NCBI GenBank assembly: GCA_963660495.1
Contig: CAVKYO010000053.1
Coordinates: forward strand, 1 to 38,581
Reading direction: 5' to 3'
Origin: CAG-877 sp963660495
GTDB lineage: Bacteria; Bacillota_I; Bacilli_A; RF39; UBA660
Length of the DNA stretch: 38,581 nucleotides
The stretch's first letter is position 1. Each line of letters begins with the position of its first letter. Positions 15,190 through 22,436 of this stretch are shown here, piece by piece. A model generated the notes under the pieces. It saw only the letters and a program-made list of their open reading frames with translations. It did not search any database and was not told where the DNA came from. The position numbers and the translations under genes were made by a program.

Positions 15190-16065
15190 ATGGTGTATCT
15201 TTATAAATGTAGTAATAATACTTGCTCTTTTAAATTTGTAACGACAGATAATACTTTGACTAATTGTCCTAATTGTTGTGATAAAGTTGATATTATAGAT
15301 GAAAAATATGATTTATCAATAAAGCAATATATACCTTTTAAATATGATAAAATTGAGGCAAGTTATGAAATAAAAAAATTTATGAAGAAGAGTCTATTTA
15401 TACCTAGTTCTTTTAAAAAAGATAATAATGTTAATAATATAGTACAGATTTATATACCTTTTTTTCTATATGATGTTTCTGTTGATGGAGAGGTAGTTTT
15501 TAATTCTTATGATTATCGTTATTTTAAAGATAAAACTTATGATTATAAAGAAACTTCTAGTTACTTAGTTAGAAATAATAATCATTTAGAATTTAATAAT
15601 ATTTTGTGTACTGGTATTTCTTCTTTATCTGATGATTTTATAAAAATGCAACCTTTTGATTATAAGGAATTATGTAATTTTGATGAAGTTGGTGATGTTT
15701 TAGTAGGAATTTTTGATTTAGATAGTGAAAGTAAGTTGGAAGAGGTTAAAACTAAATGTATAGATACTAGTATAACTTTTGTTTCTAATAGTGTTAAACA
15801 CCAGGAAAGTATATTAAATAATAATGGTCTTGAAGTTACTTCTGTTTCTAATAAAATTGTTTTATTGCCAGTTTTTATACTTAATACAAAATACAGAAAT
15901 AAAAATTATATGTTTATTGTAAATGGACAAACAGGAAAGGTTATACTTAATACTACTGATACTGTTTTTGGGATTAAAGAAGTCGTTATTTTTGGTGTTT
16001 TCTTATTTGTAGGACTTTTTATAATAACAAGTATAGTTATGTATTTTATATATAGGGTGTTTTAA
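15190..16065 (+). CDS. Single zinc-ribbon membrane protein, divergent paralogue of the upstream YdjG-like gene
   Basis: The frame is open from TTG 15133, but that codon lies inside a terminator and TATAAT sits at about 15156, so ATG 15190 is the start (291 aa). The N-terminus has one zinc ribbon (Cys7, 12, 26, 29; NCPNC). The middle repeats the pattern of the upstream protein: PFKYDKIEASYEIKKFMKK matches its PFSVTKDEAKSQIEKFV, and both have an IYIPFFLYDV/VYFPYMLVDI strand. A single membrane helix closes the protein (about 262-290), against two upstream. I infer an old duplication in which the copy kept one ribbon. It overlaps the TPM-domain gene by one base, so the two are coupled. Confidence 0.7.
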   Translation: MVYLYKCSNNTCSFKFVTTDNTLTNCPNCCDKVDIIDEKYDLSIKQYIPFKYDKIEASYEIKKFMKKSLFIPSSFKKDNNVNNIVQIYIPFFLYDVSVDGEVVFNSYDYRYFKDKTYDYKETSSYLVRNNNHLEFNNILCTGISSLSDDFIKMQPFDYKELCNFDEVGDVLVGIFDLDSESKLEEVKTKCIDTSITFVSNSVKHQESILNNNGLEVTSVSNKIVLLPVFILNTKYRNKNYMFIVNGQTGKVILNTTDTVFGIKEVVIFGVFLFVGLFIITSIVMYFIYRVF

Positions 16066-16874
16066 TGAAGAAATTTATTTTTATTATATTTATTTTTGTT
16101 TTTACTTTTAGTATTGATAATGTTTATGCATCTAGTAATTATCAAGTTAGAACAGAATCTGATTATGGTGTTCCTAGTTATATAGAAGTTACTGATAGTA
16201 ATAGAGAAGCTGTTTTAAGTACTCCTTTAGTTGATAGTAGTGAGAAAATTTATGATTTTGCAGGTAAGTTTTCTTCTTCTGAGGAGAAACGTTTATATAA
16301 ACTAGTTTCTAAATATATTGATACTTATAATATGGATATGGTAATTGTTACTATTAATGATAATCCTAAAGAGAGTGCTACTTTCTATGGTCAGGATTTT
16401 TATGATTATAATACATTTGGTATTTCTGATAGTCATGATGGTATTTTGTTATTATATGACTTTTATTATAATAGAGTTTCAATAGTTACTACTGGTAGAG
16501 CTAATGATATGTTTAATAATAGGCGTATTGGAGAATTAAAAAAAGTTATTTCTAGTAATATAAAGGATAGTTATTATGAGGCTTCTATTTCTTTTGTTGA
16601 AAAAGCTTCTTTATATAATGAACTTGGTTATCCTTTGGAAGATGGAACTGATCCTAAAAGAAAGGGTATTATGTTATTAAAGGTTTTACCTTGGACTGGT
16701 ATAGTATCTTTTTCTTTGGGGACTACTGTTATTTTAATTGTACTTTTGATACAAAATAAAAGAGTAATTGTCGGTGATTCATATCGTAGGTATTTAGTTA
16801 GAAATAAAATTAAATCAGAGATTATAGAAGATACTTTTATTAATAAAACTATTGATAAAAATAATAGAATTTAG
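16065..16874 (+). CDS. TPM-domain secreted/membrane protein (YdjH-like)
   Basis: The 269-aa product has a signal peptide (MKKFIFIIFIF, cleavage after VYA, residue 22) and a TPM domain at about 61-187: YDFAGKFSSSEEKRL, DMVIVTIND, DFYDYNTFGI, DGILLLYD. One membrane helix follows (about 202-231), then a short basic tail. TPM domains occur in B. subtilis YdjH and in YgcG proteins. They are extracytoplasmic Rossmann-like modules, and catalytic activity is doubtful. Its first A overlaps the upstream stop (TAATG). With the SPFH and zinc-ribbon genes it completes a YdjGHI-type set, likely a membrane-stress scaffold. No pspA is present next to it. Confidence 0.85.
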   Translation: MKKFIFIIFIFVFTFSIDNVYASSNYQVRTESDYGVPSYIEVTDSNREAVLSTPLVDSSEKIYDFAGKFSSSEEKRLYKLVSKYIDTYNMDMVIVTINDNPKESATFYGQDFYDYNTFGISDSHDGILLLYDFYYNRVSIVTTGRANDMFNNRRIGELKKVISSNIKDSYYEASISFVEKASLYNELGYPLEDGTDPKRKGIMLLKVLPWTGIVSFSLGTTVILIVLLIQNKRVIVGDSYRRYLVRNKIKSEIIEDTFINKTIDKNNRI

Positions 16875-16876
16875 GG

Positions 16877-16898
16877 AACGGTTTAACCGTTTTTTTTC
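16877..16898 (+). terminator. Terminator closing the YdjGHI-like module
   Basis: The perfect palindrome AACGGTTTAACCGTT (16877-16891) is followed by T's. Confidence 0.9.
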
Positions 16899-16961
16899 TT
16901 TTGTATGTATAAATCTTTAATAATTTTTGCATAATTAAAATAGATGAGGAGGTAGTCAAAT

Positions 16962-17717
16962 TTGACAAAATGCAAATGTTCTGGTAGAATATATAACTGT
17001 CACGTGAACAAAGAGGTGTTTGAAATGTTTTATGACAAGCAACAAGCTATAAATGCTTGTTCTACAGATCCGTCCCTGATTTTTAATATTATTAAGCATG
17101 GATACTATGATGTGGTTGAAATATTAATAGATAAAAATAAGGTTGACGTAAATGTTTGTGATGGGGCTGGTAACGATGTTGTTACAAGATTGTTGAAAGC
17201 TAGACAGTATGATTTAGTTCTTCGTTTAATGAAGAAGAGAAGTTGGGATGTTAATCATCAAAATGTTGAAGGAGATACCTTTGGACATATTCTAGTTTGT
17301 GATAGTTCTGTTGCGACTATTAAAATAGTTGAACAATTAGTAAAAAAGAAAAACTATCTTCCTAATATTAAGAATAATAAGGGAGAAACGGTGTTAGATA
17401 AAGCTATCAATAGTAATTATATTTGTTGTGCATTTAAGATTTTAGAAGATAAAAGATTTAATAATATTGATGTTTCATCTTTTAAGAAGCTATGTAATGC
17501 ATGTATAAATAATGTTTACTATGGTAAGTATTCTAAACTTAATAACTTAGAAGTAATAGTTGAAAACTTGGAGAAGAAAGAACTTGTTCCTAGTATGACT
17601 AGACTTTTAGAAATGATAGTTGAACGTTTAGATGAAATTAAAAGTGAATTAATGAAGAAGAATGGTTTTAAGACTTTAGAACAGATAATTAATTCGTCAA
17701 TAGAGGCAACTGCTTAG
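16962..17717 (+). CDS. Ankyrin-repeat-like protein
   Basis: Ankyrin-like helical repeats run from about residue 35 to 150 (YYDVVEILIDKNKVDVNVCD, GAGNDVVTRLL, KGETVLDKAINSNY), followed by a helical tail. No signal peptide or membrane helix is visible, so it should be a cytosolic protein-binding scaffold; the partner is unknown. Two starts compete. TTG 16962 lies 8 bases after the very strong AGGAGGT (16947-16953) and adds a Cys-rich leader (CKCSGRIYNC). ATG 17025 has its own AGAGGTG and gives 230 aa without that leader. I list the longer form because its ribosome site is the strongest in the area. Ankyrin repeats are uncommon in free-living Firmicutes. Confidence 0.75.
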   Translation: MTKCKCSGRIYNCHVNKEVFEMFYDKQQAINACSTDPSLIFNIIKHGYYDVVEILIDKNKVDVNVCDGAGNDVVTRLLKARQYDLVLRLMKKRSWDVNHQNVEGDTFGHILVCDSSVATIKIVEQLVKKKNYLPNIKNNKGETVLDKAINSNYICCAFKILEDKRFNNIDVSSFKKLCNACINNVYYGKYSKLNNLEVIVENLEKKELVPSMTRLLEMIVERLDEIKSELMKKNGFKTLEQIINSSIEATA

Positions 17718-17726
17718 TTGCTTTTT
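17706..17726 (+). terminator. Terminator overlapping the ankyrin gene stop
   Basis: GCAACT (17706-17711) pairs with AGTTGC (17716-17721) around GCTT, followed by TTTTT. The stop TAG lies in the hairpin. Confidence 0.85.
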
Positions 17727-17770
17727 CTTTGGTTTTAAGTTATTATATTTTAGGAATGGAAGTGATATTT

Positions 17771-19183
17771 ATGCATTTACCAAATTATAAAGATGCTAGA
17801 CGTAGAGAAGATAAAGATTATAAGAGAGTTGACTTTAAATTTGATAGTAAAATTAAAGATAAATATAAAGGTAGGACTTTTTATTTGAAGACTTATGGAT
17901 GTCAAATGAATGAGCATGATAGTGAAAATATAGAGGCTTTACTTACTGGTCTTGGATTTAAAAAAGTTGACAATTATGAAGATGCTGATTTAGTACTTTT
18001 AAATACTTGTTCTATTAGAGAAAATGCTCATAATAAAGCATTTGGTATGTTAGGTAGACTTAAGCATTTAAAGACACAGAAAAAAGACTTAATAGTTGGA
18101 CTTTGTGGATGTATGGCACAAGAAGCTAGTGTAGTTGAAGAAATTATTAAGAAATACCCTTGGGTTAACTTTGTATTTGGTACTCATAATATGTATCAAT
18201 TGCCTAATATTATTGATAGAGCAATAGTAGAGAATAAACAACAAATAGAAGTGTTTTCTAAAGAAGGTGATTTAGTAGAAGGATTACCTGTTATTAGAAC
18301 TAATAATTATAAAGCTTATGTTAATATTATTTATGGTTGTAACAAGTTTTGTACATATTGTATAGTTCCCTATACTAGAGGAAGGGAAAGAAGTAGAGCT
18401 AAAGAAGATATTTTAAAAGAAGTAGATGAACTTATAAAAGATGGATATAAGGAAATTACTTTACTTGGACAAAATGTTAATGCTTATGGAAAAGATTTAT
18501 ATGATGACTATACACTTGGTAATTTATTAGAAGATATTGCTAAAAAGGATATACCAAGAGTTAGATTTATGACTTCTCATCCTTGGGATTTTACAGATAG
18601 CATGGTAGAAGTTATTGGTAAATATAAAAATATTATGCCAAGTGTTCATTTACCAGTACAGTCTGGTTCTAGTCGAATATTAAAGTTAATGGGAAGACGT
18701 TATACTAGAGAAAGTTATTTAGAATTATTTAATAAAATTAAAAGTACTGTTCCAGGTGTTGCGATTTCTACTGATATAATTGTAGGTTTTCCGGGAGAGA
18801 CTGAAGAGGACTTTTTAGAGACTTTAAGTTTAGCTGAAGAGTGTAAATATGATAATGCCTTTACATTTATATTTTCTAAAAGAGAAGGAACTCCTGCTTG
18901 TTTATTAAAAGATGATGTAAGTGAAGAGGAAAAAGAAAATAGATTACAAAGACTTAATAAAGTTGTTAATAAATATTTTTTGGAAAACAATAAAAAATTA
19001 GAAAATAAAATAGTTGAAGTATTAGTAGAAGGTGTTTCAGAAAAAGATAATATGTTTTATGGATATACAGATACTAATAAACTTATTAATTTCTTAAGTG
19101 AAAAAGAAGTTGTACCTGGAGATATTATTAAGGTAAGAGTAGTTGAGGCTAAAACTTGGAGTTTAGATGGTGAAGCTATTTGA
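17771..19183 (+). CDS. miaB: tRNA-2-methylthio-N6-dimethylallyladenosine synthase
   Basis: MiaB adds the 2-methylthio group to i6A37 in tRNAs that read UNN codons, using two iron-sulfur clusters and SAM. The N-terminal domain has its three cluster Cys (TYGCQMNEHD at 44, NTCSIRE at 80, CGCMAQE at 114). The radical-SAM motif CNKFCTYC gives Cys190/194/197. A TRAM-like C-terminal domain ends the protein. The frame is open from 17729, but GGAAGTG (17758-17764) is spaced for ATG 17771 (470 aa), and the upstream in-frame codons lack a good site. The stop overlaps the start of the next gene (TTGA), as in the miaB-ricA pair of Bacillus. Confidence 0.97.
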   Translation: MHLPNYKDARRREDKDYKRVDFKFDSKIKDKYKGRTFYLKTYGCQMNEHDSENIEALLTGLGFKKVDNYEDADLVLLNTCSIRENAHNKAFGMLGRLKHLKTQKKDLIVGLCGCMAQEASVVEEIIKKYPWVNFVFGTHNMYQLPNIIDRAIVENKQQIEVFSKEGDLVEGLPVIRTNNYKAYVNIIYGCNKFCTYCIVPYTRGRERSRAKEDILKEVDELIKDGYKEITLLGQNVNAYGKDLYDDYTLGNLLEDIAKKDIPRVRFMTSHPWDFTDSMVEVIGKYKNIMPSVHLPVQSGSSRILKLMGRRYTRESYLELFNKIKSTVPGVAISTDIIVGFPGETEEDFLETLSLAEECKYDNAFTFIFSKREGTPACLLKDDVSEEEKENRLQRLNKVVNKYFLENNKKLENKIVEVLVEGVSEKDNMFYGYTDTNKLINFLSEKEVVPGDIIKVRVVEAKTWSLDGEAI

Positions 19184-19494
19184 ATGAAGCGTTAAATGAA
19201 GTTATTAATACCATTATTAATAGTGATGATTATAAAAAATGTATTGAATTAAAAAATACTATGGCCTCTAATGAAGAGTTAGTATCATTAATTGAAAAGA
19301 TAAAGAGATTACAGAAAAAATATGTAAATACAAATGATAAAGAGTTGCTTGTTGAACTTGAAAAGTTAGAAGAAGAGTTAAATAATATACCAATTTATGT
19401 TATTTATATGCAGTATTTAGAGAAGGTCAATGAAAAAATTGAGTTTGTAAAAGATGAACTTAATAATTATTTTTATGAGGTTTTGAATAAGTAA
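19180..19494 (+). CDS. ricA: YlbF/YmcA-family regulator (RicA by position)
   Basis: This 104-aa, almost wholly helical protein has the family pattern: ASNEELVSLIEKIKRLQKK, a long basic/acidic coiled region and NIPIYVIYMQYLEKVNEKI. YlbF (RicF) and YmcA (RicA) are similar; order decides here, because ricA follows miaB and precedes cotE in B. subtilis exactly as in this window. RicA, RicF and RicT form a complex that guides RNase Y mRNA processing and affects sporulation, competence and biofilm decisions. The start is TTG 19180, overlapping the miaB stop, with GGTGA inside miaB at good spacing. Whether RicF and RicT exist elsewhere in the genome cannot be seen. Confidence 0.85.
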   Translation: MNEALNEVINTIINSDDYKKCIELKNTMASNEELVSLIEKIKRLQKKYVNTNDKELLVELEKLEEELNNIPIYVIYMQYLEKVNEKIEFVKDELNNYFYEVLNK

Positions 19495-19498
19495 AAAT

Positions 19499-19524
19499 TA
19501 CATTCTAGTTTGAATGTAGTTTTT
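19499..19524 (+). terminator. miaB-ricA terminator
   Basis: TACATTC (19499-19505) pairs with GAATGTA (19512-19518) around TAGTTT; after one G comes a T-run. Confidence 0.85.
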
Positions 19525-19570
19525 GTTTGAAAAAAATTATTTGTTTTTTGGTAATATTTTATATCTTTAG

Positions 19571-19579
19571 CATAAATTA
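19571..19579 (+). promoter_or_regulatory. Possible sporulation-sigma -10 element (CATAAATTA) upstream of cotE
   Basis: CATAAATTA fits CATAnnnTA, the -10 pattern of mother-cell sigma factors (SigK; SigE is similar). AATATT lies 12 bp upstream (19553-19558), somewhat close for a SigE -35. No TATAAT box is seen here, unlike most genes of the window. Confidence 0.4.
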
Positions 19580-19596
19580 AATTAGGAGGTTTACGT

Positions 19597-20136
19597 ATGG
19601 CTAATTATAGAGAAATTGTTACTAAGGCAGTAATAGCGAAAGGGAAAAAACTTTTTACTACTGATAATCAAGTAAATGTTTCGAATAGTCCTTCTACTGT
19701 ATTAGGTTGCTGGGTTATTAATCATAATTTTAATGGTGTTAAATCAGGTAATAATATTAAAATAAATGGTAGTTACGATGTTAATATTTGGTATTCTTAT
19801 GATAATGATACTAAGACTGAAGTTATTAAAGAGACTAATAATTATAGTGAAGTTGTCCGTTTAAAAGAGGGAGAAGAAGAAATTACTAATGAAGAAATTA
19901 TTGTTAGGAGTTTAAAACAACCTAATTGTGTTAAGATTGATATAGATGGAAATAATATTAATTATACTATTGAAAAAGAACTTGGTATTGAATTAGTTGG
20001 TGATATAAAAATGAAAGTGGAAGCTAATGATGATGAAGATCCTTGGGATGAAATTGTAGAGGAAAAACAAGAGAATGAGGAAATTGATAAAAAAATAGAT
20101 GAGGTAAATGAGGAGTTTCTTCAAGAAAATGAATAA
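19597..20136 (+). CDS. cotE: Outer spore coat morphogenetic protein CotE
   Basis: The 179-aa product matches CotE along its length. It begins MANYREIVTKAVIAKGKK, followed by SPSTVLGCWVINHNFNG, GSYDVNIWYSYDNDTKTEV, and an acidic tail (EDPWDEIVEEKQENEE) like that of Bacillus CotE. CotE surrounds the forespore and recruits outer coat proteins; its C-terminus binds SpoIVA. Length and tail are normal, so it looks intact. AGGAGGT precedes ATG 19597 closely. Its place after miaB-ricA copies B. subtilis, where mutS follows; here a methyltransferase-like gene follows instead. It has its own terminator and a possible mother-cell promoter. Its presence argues that the lineage sporulates or did so recently. 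Confidence 0.93.
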   Translation: MANYREIVTKAVIAKGKKLFTTDNQVNVSNSPSTVLGCWVINHNFNGVKSGNNIKINGSYDVNIWYSYDNDTKTEVIKETNNYSEVVRLKEGEEEITNEEIIVRSLKQPNCVKIDIDGNNINYTIEKELGIELVGDIKMKVEANDDEDPWDEIVEEKQENEEIDKKIDEVNEEFLQENE

Positions 20137-20149
20137 TTATACTTAGAAT

Positions 20150-20173
20150 AACACTTAATTATATGGTGTTTTT
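20150..20173 (+). terminator. cotE terminator
   Basis: AACAC (20150-20154) pairs with GTGTT (20166-20170) around an AT-rich loop, followed by T's. It is weaker than the others. Confidence 0.6.
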
Positions 20174-20179
20174 CTTTTA

Positions 20180-20208
20180 TTGACTTTTATTACCTAACAA
20201 GTTAGAAT
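20180..20208 (+). promoter_or_regulatory. Promoter of the methyltransferase-like gene
   Basis: TTGACT (20180-20185), a 17-bp spacer and TAGAAT (20203-20208) lie about 25 bp before the start codon. Confidence 0.75.
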
Positions 20209-20232
20209 AAATTCCATTGGTGATGATTTGTT

Positions 20233-21063
20233 ATGGGATTAAGAGAAGATAAAAGGTTAGCTATTGATATTTGTAATAATAGAGTTGGGTTTATTCCATT
20301 TAGAAAAATATATGCTACTTCTAATGAACAATTGGATGCAGTTTTTAAAGGATTTGATCTTAAGGATAAAGATGTTTTAAGTGTATTAGGTTCTTCCGAT
20401 CATGTTTTTTCAGAGTATTATTTGGGTGCTAAAAGTGTTACCGCTTTTGATATTAATGAGTTAACAAAATATTATTATTATCTTAGAAAATGGTCTTTAA
20501 TTTATAGAGGTGTTGATATACCATATGGTAATAATAGAATTTGGTTTATTGAATTATTAAGTGAAGTTTTGGCTAAAAGTGAATTAGAAGAAGAGGCACT
20601 TTCTTTTTGGAGATATTTATGTATTAAAGTACCTGATTGTATGAATAAATTATTTTTAGGTGGGGTTTCTAATAATAGACGTGTTCCTTATGAAAAAGAT
20701 TTAGATGTGATGACTTCTATTATTAAAGATAAAGATATTGATTTTTCTAAGATTGATGTATTTGATTTTTTTGATTATGATAGGACATTTGATGTTATTG
20801 TTCTTTCTAATATTTTGGATTATGCTACTACTCCTTCTGCTCTTGTAATGAGTCGGGATAATTTAGTTGATCATTTAAATGATGATGGGATTGTTATTTG
20901 TAGTTATTTATTATCTGGATTTGAATATAGTGATAATGATAAAACTAGACTTCAAGATGATATTTTTTCTAAAAGGTTTGAGGTTGTTGAAGGGAGTAGT
21001 TATCCTAATCCATATTATCCGGCTAAGGAAGTTCCAGCGTCGTATGTTTATGCGAAAAAATGA
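20233..21063 (+). CDS. Rossmann-fold methyltransferase-like protein (DUF3419-like)
   Basis: The 276-aa product has a likely SAM-binding start: DVLSVLGSSDHVFSEYYLGA as motif I, then VTAFDINELTKYYY with the acidic residue that would hold the SAM ribose. Near residue 190 FDVIVLSNILDY looks like motif IV. The layout is like DUF3419/BtaA-type or class I methyltransferases, although motif I lacks the usual GxGxG. No membrane helix is seen, and the substrate is unknown. GGTGATG precedes ATG 20233, and it has its own consensus-like promoter. A chromosomal neighbour of cotE in this role is not known to me from Bacillus. Confidence 0.6.
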   Translation: MGLREDKRLAIDICNNRVGFIPFRKIYATSNEQLDAVFKGFDLKDKDVLSVLGSSDHVFSEYYLGAKSVTAFDINELTKYYYYLRKWSLIYRGVDIPYGNNRIWFIELLSEVLAKSELEEEALSFWRYLCIKVPDCMNKLFLGGVSNNRRVPYEKDLDVMTSIIKDKDIDFSKIDVFDFFDYDRTFDVIVLSNILDYATTPSALVMSRDNLVDHLNDDGIVICSYLLSGFEYSDNDKTRLQDDIFSKRFEVVEGSSYPNPYYPAKEVPASYVYAKK

Positions 21064-21079
21064 TGTTATCAATAACTGG

Positions 21080-21108
21080 TTGACATCTTATTTTTATTAT
21101 TATATAAT
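21080..21108 (+). promoter_or_regulatory. Consensus housekeeping promoter of rpsP-khpA
   Basis: TTGACA (21080-21085), exactly 17 bp, then TATAAT (21103-21108): a perfect sigma-A-type promoter, the best in the window, as expected for a ribosomal-protein gene. Confidence 0.92.
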
Positions 21109-21142
21109 AAGTGCAGTCTATTAAAGAAATGGAGGGAAAAAG

Positions 21143-21418
21143 ATGGCTGTTAAAATTAGATTAACAAGAATGGGTGCTAAAAAGAAACCTACTTATAGAA
21201 TTGTTGCGACTGACTCTAGAAGTCCAAGAGATGGAAAATATCTTGAACTAATTGGTATTTATCAACCTGTTGGAGAATGTGAAGTAAGAATTAATGAAGA
21301 ATTAGCTATGAAATGGCTAAATAATGGAGCTATTCCAACTGATACTGTTAAAAACTTATTTAGTAAAGCTGGTATTATGAAAAAATATGCAGATTCTAAA
21401 GTAAAGAAGGATAAGTAA
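21143..21418 (+). CDS. rpsP: 30S ribosomal protein S16
   Basis: The 91-aa product is complete S16: MAVKIRLTRMGAKKKPTYRIV, then DSRSPRDGKYLELIGIYQP and WLNNGAIPTDTVKNLFSKAG. S16 binds 16S rRNA early in small-subunit assembly. GGAGGG before the ATG and a perfect upstream promoter fit high expression. The KH-domain gene khpA follows after one base, as in Bacillus. The usual next genes rimM and trmD are absent here. Confidence 0.99.
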   Translation: MAVKIRLTRMGAKKKPTYRIVATDSRSPRDGKYLELIGIYQPVGECEVRINEELAMKWLNNGAIPTDTVKNLFSKAGIMKKYADSKVKKDK

Positions 21419-21419
21419 T

Positions 21420-21668
21420 ATGGATTTAGTAACATTGACAGAAGAAATAGTTAAATCTTTAGTTAAAAATACCGAGGCAGTTAGTGTTAAGGAATTTCCT
21501 ACTGAAGAAGATAACGTTATACTTATACAAGTTATGGTAGCTGATGAAGATATGGGAAGAGTTATTGGTAAAAATGGAAGATGTGCCAATGCTATTAGAA
21601 CATTGATTCAAGCTAGTAATAGCCTAAAAGATAATAAGTATGTTAAAATAGATATAGATAAATTTTAA
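21420..21668 (+). CDS. khpA: KH-domain RNA-binding protein KhpA (YlqC)
   Basis: The 82-aa product is one KH domain with the GxxG loop in GRVIGKNGRCANAIRTLI, which contacts single-stranded RNA. KhpA pairs with KhpB (Jag/EloR) in Gram-positives and influences cell elongation and small-RNA binding. It starts one base after the rpsP stop and ends before a terminator, so it is co-expressed with S16. Length is normal. Confidence 0.96.
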   Translation: MDLVTLTEEIVKSLVKNTEAVSVKEFPTEEDNVILIQVMVADEDMGRVIGKNGRCANAIRTLIQASNSLKDNKYVKIDIDKF

Positions 21669-21696
21669 GAGAGTGTTAGTACTTTCTTTTTTTTTT
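21669..21696 (+). terminator. rpsP-khpA terminator
   Basis: GAGAGT (21669-21674) pairs with ACTTTC (21681-21686) with one G-T pair, followed by ten T's. It starts right after the stop codon. Confidence 0.85.
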
Positions 21697-21728
21697 CGTT
21701 TGTTATATAATGATATAGAGGTTATGTT

Positions 21729-22433
21729 ATGGATAATAAATTGAATATACCTACTCATGTTGGTATTATAATGGACGGTAATGGAAGATGGGCTCAAAGA
21801 AGAGGTTTTTCAAGAAGTCTTGGACATAAAGCTGGTGCAGATAATTTACTAACTTTATGTAAATATATTTCTAAAACGGGTGTTAAATATTTATCTTTAT
21901 ATGCCTTTTCTACAGAAAATTTTAAAAGGTCAGAAGAAGAAGTTGGGTATTTAATGAATTTATTTGTTGAATGCTTTAATTCTAAATTAAAACAACTATC
22001 TAAAGATAATGTTAAAGTTGTTTTTTCAGGAAGAGATTATCCTTTACCAGATAAAGTATTAAAAGCAATGGATGTTATTACTAAAGAAACAGTTAATAAT
22101 ACAGGATTAGTTTTAAATATTTGTATAAACTATGGAGGTAGAGCAGAAATAGTTGACATGACTAAGAAGATTTGTAACTTATATAGTGAAAATAAAATAA
22201 GTATTGATGATATAGATTATGATTTGGTTTCTAAGAATTTATATCAGGATTTACCAGATGTTGATTTAGTTATTAGAACTTCCGGAGAGTTTAGAGTAAG
22301 TAATTTTATGCTTTATCAGTCTAGTTATGCAGAGTTTTATTTTACTAAAGTATTGTTTCCTGATTTTAATGAAAAAGAATTTGATAAAGCTATTTTAGAA
22401 TTTAATAATAGAAATAGAAAGTTTGGAGGATAA
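21729..22433 (+). CDS. uppS: Isoprenyl transferase (undecaprenyl diphosphate synthase)
   Basis: The 234-aa cis-prenyltransferase extends farnesyl-PP with isopentenyl-PP to the C55 carrier of wall synthesis. HVGIIMDGNGRWAQRRG holds the catalytic Asp16, and RTSGEFRVSNFMLYQSSYAEF is the conserved C-terminal substrate-binding region. A TATAAT-like box and GAGGT lie just upstream. It heads uppS-cdsA-rseP with gaps of 3 and 9 bp. In Bacillus dxr lies between cdsA and the rseP homologue; its absence here suggests a different locus or the mevalonate route for isopentenyl-PP (inference). Confidence 0.97.
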   Translation: MDNKLNIPTHVGIIMDGNGRWAQRRGFSRSLGHKAGADNLLTLCKYISKTGVKYLSLYAFSTENFKRSEEEVGYLMNLFVECFNSKLKQLSKDNVKVVFSGRDYPLPDKVLKAMDVITKETVNNTGLVLNICINYGGRAEIVDMTKKICNLYSENKISIDDIDYDLVSKNLYQDLPDVDLVIRTSGEFRVSNFMLYQSSYAEFYFTKVLFPDFNEKEFDKAILEFNNRNRKFGG

Positions 22434-22436
22434 ATT

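Noticed and set aside
18715..18990. 91-aa minus-strand frame inside miaB
   Set aside because: Antisense shadow of a well-conserved gene, with no ribosome site or recognisable protein.
20879..21124. 81-aa frame overlapping the methyltransferase-like gene
   Set aside because: Shadow in another frame; it runs over the rpsP promoter and has no sensible ribosome site.
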